Of a stretch of DNA of 64,000 nucleotides, positions 62,382-64,000 are shown piece after piece. Under the pieces are notes generated by a model. The model was given only the letters and a program-made list of their open reading frames with translations, was not told the origin of the DNA and ran no database searches. A program made the position numbers and the translations under genes. The stretch is taken from assembly GCA_021770345.1 (NCBI GenBank), contig JAETRD010000001.1:310001-374000 (forward strand). Reading direction: 5' to 3'. The stretch's first letter is position 1, and every line of letters begins with the position of its first letter. Origin of the DNA: Lachnospiraceae bacterium (GTDB lineage: Bacteria; Bacillota; Clostridia; Lachnospirales; Lachnospiraceae).

Positions 62382-63565
62382 TTTGATATGTCCTCGTATA
62401 TCTCCATCAGCATCCTGTAGTTGTCTTCCGGCCGAAGCCTCGTCTCGTAAAAACTCCGCGCGTTCTCTTTCAGCTCGGCCAGGTCCATCCGGTTAAAGGC
62501 CCGAATCTGCTCCGCCAGATCGTCCGCGGAATTGTAGGTAAACTTTACCCCGGTCTTCCCCTCCTGCACCATGCCGTCCATATTCCCGACACGCCCGGCA
62601 ATGACCGGCACGCCGTAGGAGTAAGCCTCCGCGATCGTCATCGCAAATGCCTCATAACACTGGGAGGTCATAATCACGGCTTTCGCGTGATAAAAGCGTT
62701 CGGACATCTCCTCTTTCTGCAGATAGCCGAGAAACCGCACGTTTTTCATGTGATGCTCTCTGACATAGGCCTGCATCTCGTCCATCATCGGCCCTCTCCC
62801 CGCGATAAAGAGCTGTTCTTCTGGAAGCTTCTCAAACGCTTTTATCGCAATGTCAACGCCCTTTAGCGCCTCCACGCGGCCCGCAAACAGGAAATAATCC
62901 TCTTTCCCGCCGCTCTCCCCCGGGACAATGCCCTCGGCAAACGTGAAATTCGGCTTGATATAGACTCTGTCGGGATTGACAATCTGCTTTTTTAACGAAT
63001 TGAGCAGCTTGTCCCGGTTAAACTCCGTAAGACAGATAAAGTTGACTTTGTGGTACGTCCCGAGCAGCCGGTGAATCTGCAGGATTGCCGCGCTGACAAT
63101 GGTCTGCGCCGTACTGCCGCGGTAGCATTTGTGCCGCACCGCGCATTTCATACCGCCCTTTATACATTCCTCACAGATCACGTTGTCGCGGAAGAAAGAC
63201 CCCGCCGGGCACAGCATACGAAAATTGTGCAGCGTCTGCACCACCGGCACCCCACAGCGGTTCGCCGCGTAAAACACCGACGGACTCACCATCGTGAGCG
63301 TGTTGTGGACATGTACGATATCGATCTTATTCTCCCGGATAATCCGCTTCACCTCCCGCGCCGTCTTGAACGAGTAGACCGCGGTAAACGGCAGCAGCAG
63401 CTTTCCGATCAATCCCTTCTCCCGCAGTTCGCTGTTGGAGCGGTAGTAGGTGTATACTTTATGCCCGTGCTCCTCAAGCAGCCGCTTTTCGTTGCGCACC
63501 ACCACATCTTCGCCGCCGGGAATCTGATAAAAATTGTGAACCTGTAAAATATGATAATTTTTCAC
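62378..63565 (-). CDS. Family 4 glycosyltransferase
   Basis: The 395-residue protein starts HILQVHNFYQIPGGEDVVV and has HVHNTLTMVSPS near 85, a cysteine-rich stretch with RHKCYRGS near 145 and TSQCYEAFAMTIAEAYSYGVPVI near 300, the GT4 donor site. These 'GGED' GT4 enzymes are common in capsule loci. The start overlaps the polymerase stop (ATGA). Confidence 0.87.
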   Translation of the reverse strand: MKNYHILQVHNFYQIPGGEDVVVRNEKRLLEEHGHKVYTYYRSNSELREKGLIGKLLLPFTAVYSFKTAREVKRIIRENKIDIVHVHNTLTMVSPSVFYAANRCGVPVVQTLHNFRMLCPAGSFFRDNVICEECIKGGMKCAVRHKCYRGSTAQTIVSAAILQIHRLLGTYHKVNFICLTEFNRDKLLNSLKKQIVNPDRVYIKPNFTFAEGIVPGESGGKEDYFLFAGRVEALKGVDIAIKAFEKLPEEQLFIAGRGPMMDEMQAYVREHHMKNVRFLGYLQKEEMSERFYHAKAVIMTSQCYEAFAMTIAEAYSYGVPVIAGRVGNMDGMVQEGKTGVKFTYNSADDLAEQIRAFNRMDLAELKENARSFYETRLRPEDNYRMLMEIYEDISK

Positions 63566-64000
63566 GCTGCCTCCCTACTCCTCGCCTTTTCCGCCGTCAG
63601 CTCCATTCCCCGATTCTCAAGCAGTCCCGGGAAAAGCAGGCAGCCGCACAGCAGGATAAACGGGTTCATAAATCCGTTCATCACATACTGCTCCAATACG
63701 CCGTACAGCGCCATCGCCGCGATAAACACCAGCTCCTTATAATGTCCGCCGCGGTACAGCCGAAACAGCGTCCACGACACCAGCGCAAAGAAAAACAGCG
63801 CGACAAACACCCCGCAGTACAGGAGCACAAACATGTAGGTATTGTCGATCAGGCCGTGATAGCTCGCGTAAAAAATTTCCTGCGTCCGCGGAAACAGTGC
63901 GATTCCCTGGTCGATATAGTAGCTGTTCATGATATAGATTCGCCCCGAGACAAAATGGTTGATCAGATGCATCAGCGGATTGCCCCCGTTATAGAACACC
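63562..64000 (-). CDS. O-antigen polymerase-like membrane protein, N-terminus beyond right edge
   Basis: Only the last 145 codons are in the window. The frame is open through 64000, so the GTG at 63999 is not the real start. The fragment has two or three membrane helices (LLYCGVFVALFFFALVSW) after an outside loop with YYIDQGIALFPRTQEIF and ASYHGLIDNTYMFVLL, which recalls the conserved His-x-x-(Y/F) of Wzy/Wzy_C proteins. With the Wzx at 49909 and initiating enzyme at 44823 it would complete the right-hand polymer pathway. Confidence 0.65.
   Translation of the reverse strand, partial: VFYNGGNPLMHLINHFVSGRIYIMNSYYIDQGIALFPRTQEIFYASYHGLIDNTYMFVLLYCGVFVALFFFALVSWTLFRLYRGGHYKELVFIAAMALYGVLEQYVMNGFMNPFILLCGCLLFPGLLENRGMELTAEKARSREAA

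Noticed and set aside
1-64000. CRISPR arrays, tRNA or rRNA genes, insertion sequences, attachment sites
   Set aside because: I saw no spaced direct repeats, cloverleaf-type genes, transposase or integrase frames in the window.

Overview
The window looks like one large cell-surface glycan region of a Gram-positive Clostridia-type Firmicute, most likely a Lachnospiraceae member. This rests on strong GGAGG-type ribosome binding sites, teichoic-acid type TagD/TagF/TagG/TagH proteins, a LicD protein, secreted proteins with cell-wall-binding repeats or fibronectin III repeats, and no outer-membrane export genes. The taxonomic call is inference. Nearly everything is transcribed leftward (minus strand); only two genes (16548-18061) run rightward. 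I saw no rRNA, tRNA, CRISPR array or insertion sequence.

Reading in transcription order from the right edge: (1) 44075-64000 is a first Wzx/Wzy-type polysaccharide locus: partial polymerase, three GT4 glycosyltransferases, an epimerase, several GT2-type transferases, a flippase, two pairs of large membrane proteins, and a WbaP-like initiating phosphoglycosyltransferase. A three-gene DUF262 / AAA ATPase / unknown cassette (53113-56180) sits inside it. (2) 39586-43963 is an A+T-richer, separately promoted cassette of an unknown membrane protein, a 961-residue HExxH protein and a 60-residue acidic protein. (3) 34856-39304 encodes a huge secreted amidase with eight Fn3-like repeats and a glucosaminidase-like end. 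(4) 18200-34668 is a teichoic-acid-like operon: TagG/TagH exporter, CDP-glycerol glycerophosphotransferase, GT2, a Pce-like metallo-beta-lactamase-fold wall protein, a GT2-GT2-LicD triple fusion, TagD, an acyltransferase, two O-antigen-ligase-like proteins and a PglF-type 4,6-dehydratase. (5) 16548-18061 (+) carries a PglC-type initiating transferase and a sugar N-formyltransferase. (6) 1-16387 is a second Wzx/Wzy-type locus with PglE and PglD (bacillosamine-type sugar), nonulosonic acid genes (neuB, neuA and a CBS-nucleotidyltransferase), a MurJ-like flippase and two polymerases. An ATPase/nuclease-like pair interrupts it.

The most striking signal is four long G tracts on the coding strand (9, 10, 10 and 11 G) in region 6. 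Two break an asparagine-synthase-like gene, one breaks a polymerase, and one sits at the 3' end of the PglD-like gene, where tract length decides whether its frame runs on into the start of the next gene. In the first two genes the observed length puts the gene out of frame, and a change of one base per tract restores a full-length protein. This is what phase-variable contingency loci look like, and here they lie in genes for the polymerisation and decoration of a surface glycan. Two defence-like cassettes and the metalloprotease cassette are the other candidates for undescribed systems. Start sites were chosen by ribosome binding site and overlap. All functional calls come from motif recognition without database searches.
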